Shown: positions 49,586-60,130 of the stretch, one piece after another
How positions within the stretch are numbered: position 1 is the first letter of the stretch
How the letters are laid out: each line of letters begins with the position of its first letter
Source: an uncultured Microbacterium sp.
GTDB lineage: Bacteria > Actinomycetota > Actinomycetes > Actinomycetales > Microbacteriaceae
Direction of reading: 5' to 3'
Assembly (NCBI RefSeq): GCF_900078385.1
Contig: NZ_FLQR01000001.1
Span: forward strand, 620,001 to 684,000
Length of the DNA: 64,000 nucleotides
Program-made: the position numbers and the translations under genes
The notes under the pieces: generated by a model
The model's input: only the letters and a program-made list of their open reading frames with translations
Database searches by the model: none
Told to the model about the DNA's origin: nothing

Positions 49586-52162
49586 TCAGGCCTCCTGCGT
49601 TGTCAGGACGATCTCGGTGACCGCGATCGCCTCACCCTGACCATAGGTGATCTCGCCGATCCGGCCGACGGCCTTGAGGTCTCCCTCGGCCGCCTGGATC
49701 GCCGCGACCGCGGCAGCGGGGCCGCTGATCGTGAGGGTGTCGACCGCCGTCTTCTGCGAGGCCTTGGCCTCGGTCTTCGCCCGGCGGACGCCGATGAGCG
49801 CCTCTCCCACCGTGCGCAGGACGGTCGGGTCGCCCTCGATGCCGAGCGGCTCGGGCCAGGCGGCCGTGTGCACAGAGCCCTCCTCGAACCACGACCATGC
49901 CTCTTCGGCGGCGAAGGACAGCACGGGCGCGAGCAGGCGCAGCAGCGTCGACAGCGCGAGGCGCAGCGCCAGCGCCGCGGAAGCCTGGCCGACGTCGGTC
50001 TGGTTGTACGCGCGCTCCTTGACGAGCTCGAGGTAGTCGTCGCAGAACGTCCAGAAGAACCCCTCGGTCAGTTCGAGCGCCCGGGCGTGGTCGTACGCCT
50101 CGAACGCCTTCGTCGCCTCGCGGACGACGCCGTCGAGGGTGGCGAGCATCGACGCGTCGAGCGCATGCGTCACTTCGGCGCCCTCAGGCACCGGGAAGGA
50201 GAGCACGAACTTCGCCGCGTTGAGCACCTTGATCGCGAGACGCCGGCCGATCTTGACCTGCGTCGGGTTCTGCGGGTCGAACGCGGCGTCCGCCCCGAGG
50301 CGGCTCGACGCCGACCAGTAGCGGACCGCGTCGGTGCCGTGCGAGTCGAGGATGTCGGCGGGCGTGACGACGTTGCCCTTGGACTTCGACATCTTCTTGC
50401 GGTCGGGGTCGACGATGAAGCCGGAGATCGCGGCGTCCGTCCAGGGGGCGCGGTCGTCCTCGAGGGCACTGCGCACCATCGTCGAGAACAGCCACGTGCG
50501 GATGATGTCCTGACCCTGCGGGCGCAGGTCGAACGGCGCCACGAGATTCCAGAGCTCAGCGTCGCGCTCCCAGCCGCCGGCCAGCTGCGGAGTCAGGGAC
50601 GACGTCGCCCACGTGTCGAAGATGTCCTTCTCGCCGTCGAAGCCGCCCGGCACACCGCGCTGGTCCTCGGTGTACCCCGGCGGCACGTCGGTGGTCGGGT
50701 CGATGGGCAGACTCGCGTGGTCCGGCCTCAGGACGCGGTCGTAGTCGCGCTCTCCGTTCTCGTCCAGCGCGTACCAGACCGGGATCGGCACGCCGAAGAA
50801 GCGCTGTCGCGAGACGAGCCAGTCGCCCGTCAGGCCGTTCGTCCAGTTCTCGTAGCGCACGCGCATGAAGTCGGGGTGCCAGTTCATCTGCTGGCCGAGG
50901 GCGATGAGCTTGTCACGCAGCTGCGCGTCGCGCGCACCGTTTCGCAGGTACCACTGGCGCGTCGAGACGATCTCGAGCGGGCGGTCGCCCTTCTCGTAGA
51001 ACTTGACCGGGTGGGTGAAGGGCTTCGGGTCGCCGATGATCTCGCCGGACTCCGCCAGCAGCTCGACGATGCGCTTCTTGGCGCTGAAGACGGTCTTCCC
51101 GGCGATCTCGGCGTACGCCGCGCGCGCGGCATCCGTCACGATCACGTCGGGGGCCGCCGCCAGCACGCGGCCGTCCTTGCCGAGGATCGTGCGGTTGGGC
51201 AGGTCGAGCTCGCGCCACCAGATGATGTCGGTGACGTCGCCGAACGTGCAGATCATGGCGATGCCCGAGCCCTTGTCCTTCTGGGCGAGCGGGTGGGCGA
51301 GGACCGGGACCTCCACGTCGAACAGCGGCGTGCGCACGGTCGTGCCGAACGAGGCCTGGTACCGCTCATCGTCGGGGTGGGCCACGAGCGCGACGCACGC
51401 GGCGAGCAGTTCGGGGCGGGTCGTCTCGATGTGGATGTCGCCGGTGCCGTCGGTGCGGTGGAAGGCGACGCGGTGGTAGGCGGCCGGCTGCTCGCGGTCC
51501 TCCAGTTCGGCCTGCGCGATCGCGGAGCGGAAGTCGATGTCCCACAGAGTCGGGGCCATGGCCTGGTAGGCCTCATCGCGTCCGAGGTTCCGCAGGAACG
51601 CGAGCTGGCTCGTGCGGATCGTGTCGTCCGAGATCGTGCGGTACGTCTGCGTCCAGTCGACCGAGAGTCCGAGCTGGCGGAAGAGCGCCTCGAAGTGCTT
51701 CTCGTCCTCGAGCGTCAGGCTCTCGCAGAGCTCGATGAAGTTGCGGCGGCTGATCGCGACCTGGTCGGCGGGCTTCAGGCTCTTCGCGTCACCGGCGAAC
51801 GGCGGCGTGAAATCGGCGTCGTAGGGGAGCGACGGGTCGCAGCGCACGCCGTAGTAGTTCTGCACGCGGCGCTCGGTGGGAAGGCCGTTGTCGTCCCAGC
51901 CCATCGGGTAGAACACGGTCTTTCCGCGCATGCGCTCGAAGCGCACCTTGACGTCGGTGTGGGTGTAGCTGAACACATGCCCGATGTGCAGCGAGCCGGA
52001 TGCCGTCGGCGGCGGGGTGTCGACCGAGAAGACGCCCGCGCGCCCGGCGGCGGTGGCTGCGTCACGGTCGAACAGGTACGTGCCCTGCGCGGCCCACGCC
52101 GCATCCCACTTCTGCTCGAGGCCTTCCAGGGCGGGCTTGTCGGGAATGTGCGCGTTCGTCAT
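49586..52162 (-). CDS. valS: Valyl-tRNA synthetase
   Basis: This 858-residue class I synthetase charges tRNA-Val. HIGH motif in PPTASGSLHIGHVFSYT near residue 50, KMSKS motif in RKKMSKSKGNVVTP near residue 590, and a CP1 editing domain between them. The anticodon-binding region and a C-terminal domain end at VTEIVLTTQEA. It lacks a pronounced C-terminal coiled-coil arm. No T-box is visible upstream, in contrast to ileS. Confidence 0.96.
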   Translation of the reverse strand: MTNAHIPDKPALEGLEQKWDAAWAAQGTYLFDRDAATAAGRAGVFSVDTPPPTASGSLHIGHVFSYTHTDVKVRFERMRGKTVFYPMGWDDNGLPTERRVQNYYGVRCDPSLPYDADFTPPFAGDAKSLKPADQVAISRRNFIELCESLTLEDEKHFEALFRQLGLSVDWTQTYRTISDDTIRTSQLAFLRNLGRDEAYQAMAPTLWDIDFRSAIAQAELEDREQPAAYHRVAFHRTDGTGDIHIETTRPELLAACVALVAHPDDERYQASFGTTVRTPLFDVEVPVLAHPLAQKDKGSGIAMICTFGDVTDIIWWRELDLPNRTILGKDGRVLAAAPDVIVTDAARAAYAEIAGKTVFSAKKRIVELLAESGEIIGDPKPFTHPVKFYEKGDRPLEIVSTRQWYLRNGARDAQLRDKLIALGQQMNWHPDFMRVRYENWTNGLTGDWLVSRQRFFGVPIPVWYALDENGERDYDRVLRPDHASLPIDPTTDVPPGYTEDQRGVPGGFDGEKDIFDTWATSSLTPQLAGGWERDAELWNLVAPFDLRPQGQDIIRTWLFSTMVRSALEDDRAPWTDAAISGFIVDPDRKKMSKSKGNVVTPADILDSHGTDAVRYWSASSRLGADAAFDPQNPTQVKIGRRLAIKVLNAAKFVLSFPVPEGAEVTHALDASMLATLDGVVREATKAFEAYDHARALELTEGFFWTFCDDYLELVKERAYNQTDVGQASAALALRLALSTLLRLLAPVLSFAAEEAWSWFEEGSVHTAAWPEPLGIEGDPTVLRTVGEALIGVRRAKTEAKASQKTAVDTLTISGPAAAVAAIQAAEGDLKAVGRIGEITYGQGEAIAVTEIVLTTQEA

Positions 52163-52222
52163 GAGACTCCTCGGGCGATATGTGCGGCACTGTGTGAGCG
52201 TGCCTGAGTGTGGGATGCCGGA

Positions 52223-52777
52223 CTATTCTACCGGCGCGTTCGCGACGTCGACGAGTTCGCGCCACCGCCGCCGGTCGAGCGCGAAGGCCAGGTGGGGCAT
52301 GTCGACGCCGCGGTAGTGGGTCGTGTATGTGCGCCGCACGGTCATCCCCAGCCGGATCGCGACGTTCATCGACGCGATGTTGGTGCTCCGGATCTTCGTG
52401 TAGACCTCGTCGGTGTCGAGCGTCCGGAAGGCCCAGTCGCGGCACGCCGTCGCCGCCTCGACCGCGTAGCCGCGGTGCCAGTGGTCCCGGCGGAACAGGT
52501 AGCCGACCTCGAGGACCTCGTCGTCCTCGATGCTCTGCCGGGTGATGCCGCACTGCCCGATCATCTCCCCGGTCTCGCGGAGGATGACGGCCCACAGCCC
52601 GAAGCCGTCGTGCGCATACCGCTCCTGCATGCGGCGCAGCCACGCGAGCGTCTCCTCGCGGGAGAACGCGCCCTCGTAGGCCGTCATCGCGAGCGGGTCC
52701 TCGAGGATCGCAGCGAGCGACGGAAGGTCGTCGTCGGTCATCTCGCGGAGGGCCAGGCGGGCGGTACGGGGGAGCAC
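52223..52777 (-). CDS. GNAT-family N-acetyltransferase
   Basis: This 184-residue acetyltransferase of the RimJ/RimL-like group has TARLALREMTDDDLPSLAAILEDPLAM, the acetyl-CoA loop region YLFRRDHWHRGYAVEAATACRDWAF, and TKIRSTNIASMNVAIRLGM. Substrate unknown; this subgroup often acetylates ribosomal protein N-termini or small molecules. The GTG start at 52777 is the likely one; no strong Shine-Dalgarno sequence precedes it. Confidence 0.88.
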   Translation of the reverse strand: MLPRTARLALREMTDDDLPSLAAILEDPLAMTAYEGAFSREETLAWLRRMQERYAHDGFGLWAVILRETGEMIGQCGITRQSIEDDEVLEVGYLFRRDHWHRGYAVEAATACRDWAFRTLDTDEVYTKIRSTNIASMNVAIRLGMTVRRTYTTHYRGVDMPHLAFALDRRRWRELVDVANAPVE

Positions 52778-52784
52778 CGCTTCA

Positions 52785-53456
52785 TCATGCCGGGTTTCCG
52801 TCGAGGACGCGGATGCCGAGCGCCCGCGCGAACGAGGCCGCATGCGTGAGCAGCTGCGCCTCCGACATCGTCGCACCGCGAAGGGCCGCGGGCTCGGTGT
52901 AGGACAGCGCCTCCAGCCCGCGCAGGTCGAGGTCCGTGGCGCGCAGTCCGCGCGTGTCGACCTCGTCGACCCGCGTGTCCCGGAACGCCGCCCGCCTGAC
53001 CTCCGCGTCCGGCAGGTCCATGGTCCCGATGACGCATCCCGTGCACCGGAGGTCGGCGATCCGTGCCGACGGCAGGCTCAGGTAGTCGATCCGGACGTCC
53101 CGGAGCAGCACCCCGTCGAGGTCCGCCCGCAGGAGGTCCAGCGTGCCGATGCGTCCGCCGACGATCTCGACGCTCCGCCACTGCCCGTCACGCGCGACGA
53201 TCTCGGTGGCGCGCGGCTCGACGAGCCGGACGTCGGTGAGGACCGCGCCGGTGAGATCCAGCCGATCGGCGCTCAGCGCCGCGACGACGGATTCGGTGAG
53301 CCGGCTGTGCGCGGCATCCACCGCACCGCTGAGGCCGTCGACGCGCGCGCCGAGCAGATCCCCGTGCCGGACGAGCTCCGTCGCCGGCTCGAGACGAGCG
53401 GGAAGATCGGGCGCGGCATCGCTCGGAGGGACGGGGGAGTCGGTACGGCGGGCCAT
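52785..53456 (-). CDS. Pentapeptide-repeat-like protein
   Basis: This 223-residue protein has repeated A(D/N)LxG-like rows: LDLTGAVLTDVRLVEP, LDLLRADLDGVLLRDVRIDYLSL, ARIADLRCTGC and MDLPDAEVRRAAFRDTRVDEVD. Such sequences form a quadrilateral beta-helix. Some members mimic DNA and protect gyrase from quinolones; others have unknown roles. It is upstream of, and co-directional with, the GNAT gene. It is divergent from the ileS T-box promoter. Confidence 0.8.
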   Translation of the reverse strand: MARRTDSPVPPSDAAPDLPARLEPATELVRHGDLLGARVDGLSGAVDAAHSRLTESVVAALSADRLDLTGAVLTDVRLVEPRATEIVARDGQWRSVEIVGGRIGTLDLLRADLDGVLLRDVRIDYLSLPSARIADLRCTGCVIGTMDLPDAEVRRAAFRDTRVDEVDTRGLRATDLDLRGLEALSYTEPAALRGATMSEAQLLTHAASFARALGIRVLDGNPA

Positions 53457-53477
53457 GCCGGGACACTATCGCGCGCG

Positions 53478-53483
53478 TATGAT
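53478..53483 (+). promoter_or_regulatory. -10 box TATGAT of ileS T-box transcript
   Basis: TATGAT is a near-consensus -10 immediately ahead of the T-box leader, putting the transcription start near 53490. Confidence 0.55.
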
Positions 53484-53489
53484 GGGACG

Positions 53490-53665
53490 ATCAGCATCGA
53501 TCCGGCCATCACCGGGGAGCTTCCGGAAGAAACCCTGCGGGGGAGTAGAACCGGACGGGGCAGGCCCGTCACAGCCGCAGGGAGAGTGGCCCTCCGGGGC
53601 AAGCGGGGTGGTACCGCGGTCGTCAGATCGTCCTCGCAGGAAGCAAAGCGACCTGCTGGAGAGAC
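53490..53665 (+). ncRNA. T-box riboswitch (Ile), translational type
   Basis: The leader carries the conserved T-box core TGGTACCGCG at 53609-53618 and an upstream stem I with ATC (isoleucine) as probable specifier at 53508-53510. No terminator follows. A downstream segment before the ileS ATG (GAGAGAC) can be paired, so it probably exposes the ribosome-binding site when uncharged tRNA-Ile binds. This is the known behaviour of actinobacterial ileS T-boxes. Confidence 0.9.
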
Positions 53666-56600
53666 ATGACCTACCCCAAGCCCTCATCGTTCGGCCCCGC
53701 CGCCGATCTCGTCGCGAGCCCGCGCTTCCCCGCGATCGAGCAGGAGATCCTCGGCTTCTGGAAGGACGACGACACCTTCCGCGCCTCCATCGCGCAGCGC
53801 GAGGACGCCCCCGAGTGGGTGTTCTACGACGGTCCGCCGTTCGCCAACGGCCTGCCGCACTACGGTCACCTGCTCACCGGCTACGCGAAGGACGTGTTCC
53901 CGCGGTTCCAGACCATGCGCGGCCACAAGGTCGACCGCGTCTTCGGCTGGGACACCCACGGGCTGCCTGCGGAGCTCGAGGCGATGAAGCAGCTGGGGAT
54001 CACCGAGAAGAGCGAGATCGAGCAGATGGGGATCGCCGCGTTCAACGAGAAGGCGCGCTCCTCCGTCCTCGCCTACACGCACGAATGGGAGGACTACGTC
54101 ACGCGCCAGGCGCGCTGGGTGGACTTCGATCGCGGCTACAAGACGCTCGATCCGGGCTTCATGGAGTCGGTGCTGTGGGCCTTCAAGACCCTGTGGGACA
54201 AGGACCTCGCGTACGAGGGCCATCGCGTGCTGCCGTACTGCTGGCGCGACGAGACCCCGCTCAGCAACCACGAGCTGCGCATGGACGACGACGTCTACAA
54301 GATGCGCCAGGACCCCTCGGTCACGGTGACGTTCCCGCTCGTGGGCGCGAAGGCCGAGGCCCTGGGGCTCACCGGGGTCCGCGCACTCGCCTGGACGACG
54401 ACGCCGTGGACCCTGCCGACCAACCTCGCCCTCGCGGTCGGACCCGAGATCGAGTACGCGATCCTTCCCGGCGGACCCGAAGGCGTCGCGGACGTGCACG
54501 AGGACCGCGCCGAGGCCGACGCGCACCGCTACCTCCTGGCATCCGCACTGCTCGGCGGGTACGCGAAGGACCTCGGCTACGCCTCGGCGGAGGCCGCGCA
54601 CGCGGCCGTCGAGCGGACGATCATCGGCGCTGAGCTCGCCGACGTGCACTACGACGCCCTCTTCGACTACTACGCGGATGCCGCGACGTGGGGCACCGAC
54701 CGTGCCTGGCGCATCCTCGTCGACGACTACGTGACGACGAGCGACGGCACCGGCATCGTCCACCAGGCACCGGCCTACGGCGAGGACGACCAGCGCATCA
54801 CCGAGGCCGCCGGCATCCCGCTCATCATGAGCCTCGATGACGGCGGCCGGTTCCTGCCGCAGGTGACGGAGGTCGCCGGGGAGCTCTGGATGGACGCGAA
54901 CCGCCCGCTCATCCGCCTCTTGAAGGCGGAGGGCCGGCTGCTGCGCGAGGCCAGCTACGAGCACTCCTACCCGCACTGCTGGCGCTGCCGGAACCCCCTC
55001 ATCTACAAGGCGGTGTCGAGCTGGTTCGTCCGCGTCACCGCCATCAAGGACCGCCTCGTCGAGCTCAACGACCAGATCACCTGGGCGCCGGAGAACGTCA
55101 AGCACGGCCAGTTCGGCAAGTGGCTCGAGGGCGCCCGCGACTGGTCGATCAGTCGCAACCGGTTCTGGGGCTCGCCCATCCCGGTGTGGAAGAGCGACGA
55201 CGCGGCGTACCCGCGCGTCGACGTCTACGGCTCCCTCGCCGATATCGAGCGCGACTTCGGCCGGCTTCCGGTCAACGAGGCGGGCGAGGTCGACCTGCAC
55301 CGCCCGTACATCGACGAGCTCACCCGCCCGAACCCGGACGACCCCACCGGGCGGTCGACGATGCGCCGGATCGAGGACGTCTTCGACGTCTGGTTCGACT
55401 CGGGCTCGATGCCGTACGCGCAGGTGCACTACCCGTTCGAGAACCGCGAATGGTTCGACGAGCACGCTCCCGCCGACTTCATCGTCGAGTACATCGGCCA
55501 GACGCGCGGCTGGTTCTACGTCATGCACGTGCTGTCCGGCGCCCTGTTCGACCGGCCGGCGTTCACGGGCGTCGCCTGCCACGGCATCGTGCTGGGCAGC
55601 GACGGGCAGAAGATGTCCAAGTCGCTGCGCAACTACCCCGACGTCCGGGAGGTGTTCGACCGCGACGGTTCGGACGCCATGCGATGGTTCCTGATGGGCT
55701 CCTCGGTCCTGCGCGGCGGCAACCTCGTCGTCACGGAGGAGGGCATCCGCGCGGGCGTGCGGGAGTTCCTCCTGCCGCTGTGGAACGCGTGGTACTTCTT
55801 CGCCACGTACGCCAACGCCGCCGGAGGCCCGGAAGGCGACGGCTACGAAGCGCGGCGGCGAACCGACTCGACGAACGTCCTCGACCGGTACATCCTCGCC
55901 CTCACCGGCGACCTGGTCCGCGATGTCGCGACCGACCTGCAGGCGCTGGACTCCACGATGGCCGCGGCCACACTGCGCGACTTCGCGGAGGCCCTGACCA
56001 ACTGGTACATCCGCCGCTCCCGCGACCGATTCTGGGTCGGCGTGTCCGACGAGACGTCCACGGAGGCGTTCGACACGCTCTACACCGTGCTGGAGACCCT
56101 CACCCGGGTCGCGGCGCCGCTCATCCCGCTCGTCGCGGAGCGCGTCTGGCAGGGGCTCACCGGCGGACGCAGCGTGCACCTGCAGGACTGGCCGGATGCC
56201 GCCGAGTTCGCCCCCGCGGCCGACATCCGCGTCGCGATGGACACCGTCCGCGAGGTCTCCTCCGTCGCCAACGCCCTGCGCAAGCGCGAAGGCAAGCGCG
56301 TGCGGCTTCCCCTGGCGAGCCTCACGGTCGCGGTCGCCGACGCGGCCGGGCTCACGCAGTTCGAGGAGATCCTGCGTGAGGAGCTCAACGTCAAGCGCAT
56401 CGAGGTCGTCGAGCTCGTGGACGGACTCGCGGAGCAGTACGGCATCAGCCAGCGGCTCGCCGTCAATGCCCGTGCGGCGGGTCCGCGCCTCGGCAAGCAG
56501 GTGCAGCACGTCATCGGCGGTGCCAAGGCCGGCCTGTGGTCGGTGGTCGACGGTGTCGTCGTCGTCGACGGGATCGCGCTGGAGGAGGGAGAGTACGAGC

Positions 56601-57055
56601 TCACCCTCGAGGCGGGCGGCATGGCCGCCGGCACCGCGATCGCGCTGCTGCCGGCCGGCGGCTTCGTGCTGCTCGACACCGCCACGACGCCGGAGCTGGA
56701 GGCCGAAGGGCTGGCCCGCGATGTCATCCGGGCCGTCCAGGACACCCGCAAGGCCGCCGGCTTCGACGTGAGCGACCGGATCCGGCTGCAGCTGGTGTTC
56801 GCCCTGGCCGCCGACGCGGATGCCGTGAGCGCGGCGTTCGACACCGCCGATGTCGCGGGGGAGACCCTTGCGCTCGAGCACTCCATCGCCGTCGAGGGAC
56901 GCGACGTCCCGGCACGCGACGGCGAGGGAGACGACGCCTGGCGGCACGCCGCCTTCGGCGCCGCTCCCGAGCACGTCGCGTACCAGCGCGACGGCCTCTT
57001 CGCCAACGAGGGCGGCTTCCACGTCGCCGTGTCCCGGATCGGAGCATCCGTATGA
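53666..57055 (+). CDS. ileS: Isoleucyl-tRNA synthetase
   Basis: This 1129-residue class I synthetase charges tRNA-Ile. The HIGH-type motif is [20 protein letters not shown] near residue 53 and the KMSKS loop is [13 protein letters not shown] near residue 650. A large CP1 editing domain and a long C-terminal extension complete it. Length and the HYGH form place it with the type 2 (eukaryote-like) IleRS group, often more mupirocin tolerant. It is controlled by the T-box leader. Its stop overlaps the folC start. Confidence 0.97.
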   Translation: MTYPKPSSFGPAADLVASPRFPAIEQEILGFWKDDDTFRASIAQREDAPEWVFYDGPPFANGLPHYGHLLTGYAKDVFPRFQTMRGHKVDRVFGWDTHGLPAELEAMKQLGITEKSEIEQMGIAAFNEKARSSVLAYTHEWEDYVTRQARWVDFDRGYKTLDPGFMESVLWAFKTLWDKDLAYEGHRVLPYCWRDETPLSNHELRMDDDVYKMRQDPSVTVTFPLVGAKAEALGLTGVRALAWTTTPWTLPTNLALAVGPEIEYAILPGGPEGVADVHEDRAEADAHRYLLASALLGGYAKDLGYASAEAAHAAVERTIIGAELADVHYDALFDYYADAATWGTDRAWRILVDDYVTTSDGTGIVHQAPAYGEDDQRITEAAGIPLIMSLDDGGRFLPQVTEVAGELWMDANRPLIRLLKAEGRLLREASYEHSYPHCWRCRNPLIYKAVSSWFVRVTAIKDRLVELNDQITWAPENVKHGQFGKWLEGARDWSISRNRFWGSPIPVWKSDDAAYPRVDVYGSLADIERDFGRLPVNEAGEVDLHRPYIDELTRPNPDDPTGRSTMRRIEDVFDVWFDSGSMPYAQVHYPFENREWFDEHAPADFIVEYIGQTRGWFYVMHVLSGALFDRPAFTGVACHGIVLGSDGQKMSKSLRNYPDVREVFDRDGSDAMRWFLMGSSVLRGGNLVVTEEGIRAGVREFLLPLWNAWYFFATYANAAGGPEGDGYEARRRTDSTNVLDRYILALTGDLVRDVATDLQALDSTMAAATLRDFAEALTNWYIRRSRDRFWVGVSDETSTEAFDTLYTVLETLTRVAAPLIPLVAERVWQGLTGGRSVHLQDWPDAAEFAPAADIRVAMDTVREVSSVANALRKREGKRVRLPLASLTVAVADAAGLTQFEEILREELNVKRIEVVELVDGLAEQYGISQRLAVNARAAGPRLGKQVQHVIGGAKAGLWSVVDGVVVVDGIALEEGEYELTLEAGGMAAGTAIALLPAGGFVLLDTATTPELEAEGLARDVIRAVQDTRKAAGFDVSDRIRLQLVFALAADADAVSAAFDTADVAGETLALEHSIAVEGRDVPARDGEGDDAWRHAAFGAAPEHVAYQRDGLFANEGGFHVAVSRIGASV

Positions 57056-58404
57056 ACGACCGTTCCCGAGCGGATGCCGTCTACGCGGCGCTGCTGACCC
57101 GGCAGGGCGAGCGCTGGGTGCAGCCCCGCGTCGAGCGCACCCGGCGCGTGCTGGAGCTGCTCGCCGATCCGCAGCGCACCTACCGGGTCGTGCACGTGAC
57201 CGGCACGAACGGGAAGACGTCCACGAGCCGCATCGTCGAGACGATCGTGCGCGCGCACGGCCTGCGGACGGGGCTCTTCACGAGTCCGCACCTGGAGCGC
57301 TTCACGGAGCGCATCATGATCGACGGCGAGCCGATCGCCGACGCGGCGATCGCCGACGCGTGGGACGAGATCGTGCCCTTCGTCGACCTCGTCGATGCCG
57401 AGCTCGCCGCCACCGGCGAGGCCCCGCTGACGTTCTTCGAGCTGCTGACGGTCCTCGCGTTCGTCGCCTTCGCCGACGCCCCGGTCGACGTCGCGGTCGT
57501 CGAGGTCGGCATGGGCGGGGCCTGGGACTCCACCAACACGGCCGACGGCGACGTCGCCGTGTTCGCGCCGATCGACATCGACCACGCCGACCGGCTCGGC
57601 AGCACGATCGAGGCGATCGCGACCGTCAAGGCCGGCATCATCAAGCAGGACGCGGCCGTCGTCTCGGCCGCCCAGGACCCGGCTGCCGGAGCCGTGCTCC
57701 GCGCGGCGGCCGCCGCGCGCAACGCGTCCCTCGCCGTCGACGGCGAGCAGTTCGCCCTCACGGCGCAGCGCCTGGCCGTCGGTGGGCAGCAGATCTCGGT
57801 GCGCGGTCTCGCGGGCACGTACGACGAGCTGTATCTGCCGCTGTACGGGGCGCACCAGGGGCGCAATGCGACGCTCGCGATCGCCGCCGTGGAGTCGCTC
57901 ATCGGCGGGGGCACGCAGCCGATCGCGCCCGATGTCCTCGCCGACGCGCTCGCGAACGTCACCTCGCCCGGCCGACTCCAGCTGATCGGCGTCGCGCCGA
58001 CCGTGCTCGCCGACAGTGCGCACAACCCGCACGGGGCCGGCGCGCTCGTCGCCGCTCTCGGGGAGTCGTTCGACTTCGACGAATGGGGCGTCGTCCTCGG
58101 CGTGTTCGGCGACAAGGACACCGCGGGGATCGTCTCGACCCTTGCCCCGGCCGCAGCGCACGTCTTCGCGACGGCACCCGACTCCGAGCGCGCCGCCGAT
58201 CCCGAGGAGCTCGCCGATCTCGCCGAGGCGGCCGGGGCCCAGGTCAGCGTGCACCGCGACCTCGCCGATGCGGCCGAGGCCGCGCGCGCGTGGGCGGCGA
58301 CATCGGAGCGCCGCGCCGTCATCATCGCCGGCAGCGTCGTGCTCGCCGGCGAGGCCGTGCTGCTCGCCGCCGACGGCGACTGGAAGAACGGGTGGCGGGA
58401 GTGA
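57052..58404 (+). CDS. folC: Folylpolyglutamate/dihydrofolate synthase
   Basis: This 450-residue ATP-dependent ligase adds glutamate to (dihydro)folates. The P-loop is [13 protein letters not shown] near residue 50, followed by [12 protein letters not shown], the omega loop region [12 protein letters not shown], and [14 protein letters not shown]. The C-terminal domain includes [19 protein letters not shown]. It overlaps ileS (ATGA) and the DUF4233 gene (GTGA), so folate polyglutamylation shares the T-box transcript. Confidence 0.95.
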   Translation: MNDRSRADAVYAALLTRQGERWVQPRVERTRRVLELLADPQRTYRVVHVTGTNGKTSTSRIVETIVRAHGLRTGLFTSPHLERFTERIMIDGEPIADAAIADAWDEIVPFVDLVDAELAATGEAPLTFFELLTVLAFVAFADAPVDVAVVEVGMGGAWDSTNTADGDVAVFAPIDIDHADRLGSTIEAIATVKAGIIKQDAAVVSAAQDPAAGAVLRAAAAARNASLAVDGEQFALTAQRLAVGGQQISVRGLAGTYDELYLPLYGAHQGRNATLAIAAVESLIGGGTQPIAPDVLADALANVTSPGRLQLIGVAPTVLADSAHNPHGAGALVAALGESFDFDEWGVVLGVFGDKDTAGIVSTLAPAAAHVFATAPDSERAADPEELADLAEAAGAQVSVHRDLADAAEAARAWAATSERRAVIIAGSVVLAGEAVLLAADGDWKNGWRE

Positions 58405-58793
58405 GCCGGCGCGTCCGGCGGCCGCGCGGCGCCGCCGAGTCGCTGGCATCCATCGTCCTGGCCGCCGAGGCCCTCGTCGTCTTCCTCGGCGGGCTCGTCG
58501 CCTACGGGCTCGGCGCCTTGCCGGATGCCATCCCCGGCTGGTGGGGGATCGTCGCGGGCAGCGTCCTGGCCGTCCTCATGATCGCCACGGGTGCCGTCGT
58601 CCGCCATCGGTGGGGGATCGCGCTCGGCTGGCTCTGGCAGGTCGTCATCGCGCTCGGGGCGTTCGTGCTGCCGGCGCTGCTCGTGGTCGCCGTCGTTTTC
58701 GGTGCCATGTACGCGTATGGCACCATCAAGGGCGGCGCGCTGGACAGGCGCAACGCACAGCTGGCCGCTCAGGCGGAATCGAACGGAGACTGA
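58401..58793 (+). CDS. DUF4233 membrane protein
   Basis: This 130-residue protein with four predicted transmembrane segments (SIVLAAEALVVFLGGLVAYGL, GIVAGSVLAVLMIATGAVV, IALGWLWQVVIALGAFVLPALLVVAVVFGAMYA) matches the actinobacterial DUF4233 family. That family is almost always found between folC and ndk. Function unknown. The GTG start overlaps the folC stop. Confidence 0.88.
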   Translation: MSRRVRRPRGAAESLASIVLAAEALVVFLGGLVAYGLGALPDAIPGWWGIVAGSVLAVLMIATGAVVRHRWGIALGWLWQVVIALGAFVLPALLVVAVVFGAMYAYGTIKGGALDRRNAQLAAQAESNGD

Positions 58794-58794
58794 C

Positions 58795-59211
58795 ATGCAC
58801 ACGGAAGAGACCCTCGTCCTCGTCAAGCCCGACGGCGTCGCCCGCGGACTCACCGGCGCGATCCTCGCCCGCATCGAGGCGAAGGGCTACGCGCTCGTCG
58901 ACATCGCCCTGGTGGAGCCGGAGCGCGACACGCTCGAGCGGCACTACGCCGAGCACGCCGGCAAGCCGTTCTACGAGCCGCTGCTGGAGTTCATGATGTC
59001 GGGTCCGTCCGTCGCGATCCGCCTGGCCGGCAACCGCGTCATCGAGGGGTTCCGCTCGCTCGCCGGCACGACCGATCCCACGACGGCGGCCCCGGGCACG
59101 ATCCGCGGCGATTTCGGTCGCGACTGGGGCCTCGCGGTGCAGCAGAACCTCGTCCACGGCAGCGACAGCCCCGAGTCCGCGGCGCGCGAGCTGGAGATCT
59201 GGTTCGGCTGA
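58795..59211 (+). CDS. ndk: Nucleoside diphosphate kinase
   Basis: This 138-residue kinase equilibrates nucleoside di- and triphosphates. It opens ETLVLVKPDGVARGL, and the catalytic His is in NLVHGSDSPESAARE near residue 118. The usual hexameric-kinase length. It follows DUF4233 by one base, completing the ileS-folC-DUF4233-ndk operon. Confidence 0.97.
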   Translation: MHTEETLVLVKPDGVARGLTGAILARIEAKGYALVDIALVEPERDTLERHYAEHAGKPFYEPLLEFMMSGPSVAIRLAGNRVIEGFRSLAGTTDPTTAAPGTIRGDFGRDWGLAVQQNLVHGSDSPESAARELEIWFG

Positions 59212-59223
59212 GCGAGCCTCCGA

Positions 59224-59823
59224 CTAGAGCGTGCCGATCCAGTCGAGTCGCAGCTGGGCGATCAGCGCGATCACGGCGTAGCTGAGGATCCCGAGGAGCG
59301 GGATCCACCCCAGGAGGGTGTCCGCCGCGGCGCGGACGCGCGCGGGCGCCGGGACGACGCCCGATCGCAGCAGGTGCAGCGTGACGGCGTAGAACGTCGG
59401 GATCGTGACGATCCAGGTCACCATGCACCACGGGCAGAGCGTCCCCAGCACGAACACGCTCTGCGTGATCAGCCAGACGACGAATCCGAACGCGAATGCC
59501 GTCCCGGCCCAGAACAGCCACCAGAACCAGCGCGCGAAGCGGGCCCCCGCGAGGATCGCGACGCCGACGGCGATCGGGGCGACCCAGCCGACGAGACCGA
59601 GGAGCGGGTTGGGGAACCCGAACACGGCGCCCTGCCACGAGTCGAGGTTCTTGCCGCACTGCACGACGATGTTCACGTCGCAGGATGCCGTCGACCCCGG
59701 CTCGGCGAGCAGGTGGAACTTCTCCACGGTGAGCTCGAAGGCGGCCAGCAGCCCTATGGCGCCGGCGATGATCAGCCACACCGCGAGCGCCCGGGGACGG
59801 GTGTGGGTCAGGCGGGTCGGCAT
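59224..59823 (-). CDS. Vitamin K epoxide reductase-family membrane protein
   Basis: This 199-residue integral membrane oxidoreductase has four to five helices. The catalytic redox pair is CPWCM in VLGTLCPWCMVTWIV near residue 132, with loop cysteines in ASCDVNIVVQCGKNLDSWQG near residue 48. VKOR homologues reoxidise DsbA-like proteins via quinone in actinobacteria. The ATG at 59823 lies seven bases from a GATAAT -10, so the message is probably leaderless. Confidence 0.9.
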   Translation of the reverse strand: MPTRLTHTRPRALAVWLIIAGAIGLLAAFELTVEKFHLLAEPGSTASCDVNIVVQCGKNLDSWQGAVFGFPNPLLGLVGWVAPIAVGVAILAGARFARWFWWLFWAGTAFAFGFVVWLITQSVFVLGTLCPWCMVTWIVTIPTFYAVTLHLLRSGVVPAPARVRAAADTLLGWIPLLGILSYAVIALIAQLRLDWIGTL

Positions 59824-59830
59824 GGTTGCG

Positions 59831-59934
59831 ATTATCGCACCGCGACTCGAGGCGACCTCTGCAACCGCGCGTGCACGCGCCGCGGACGGCGAAACGCGCA
59901 TTCGGGCACCGAAAGTGCGATAATGGTCGCCGAT
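59831..59934. promoter_or_regulatory. Divergent promoters sharing GTGCGATAAT
   Basis: ATTATCGCAC (59831-59840) and its exact inverted copy GTGCGATAAT (59925-59934) each contain a GATAAT -10, one for the leftward VKOR gene and one for the rightward RNase E/G gene. Confidence 0.6.
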
Positions 59935-59939
59935 GCTCT

Positions 59940-60130
59940 CCGCGGCCGCGCCGCGACCGGACATCACCGAAGACTTCGGGCGATGAACGCCCTTGGCAGC
60001 ACGAGCCACGGCCACATGAGCAGGCTCCGGCTGCAGACCGAGTGAGACCGCGGCTCCTCCGAACCGGAGCGGCGCCGCCAGATTTTCGCCGGACGGCGCG
60101 CGGTGCCGTCCCGCTAGGAGTAAGCCAGTG
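59940..60130 (+). other. Long 5' leader of the RNase E/G gene
   Basis: From the predicted start near 59940, about 190 bases precede the rng ATG. The leader is GC-rich with several possible stems, for example around GGCTCCTCCGAACCGGAGC at 60053-60071. No coding frame is convincing. Such leaders let RNase E cleave its own mRNA in other bacteria; that role here is inferred. Confidence 0.5.

Noticed and set aside
53684..57022. An 1100-codon open frame antisense to ileS
   Set aside because: Long antisense frames are normal in high-GC coding DNA; the sense strand has clear synthetase motifs. The same applies to the antisense frames of pepN and valS.
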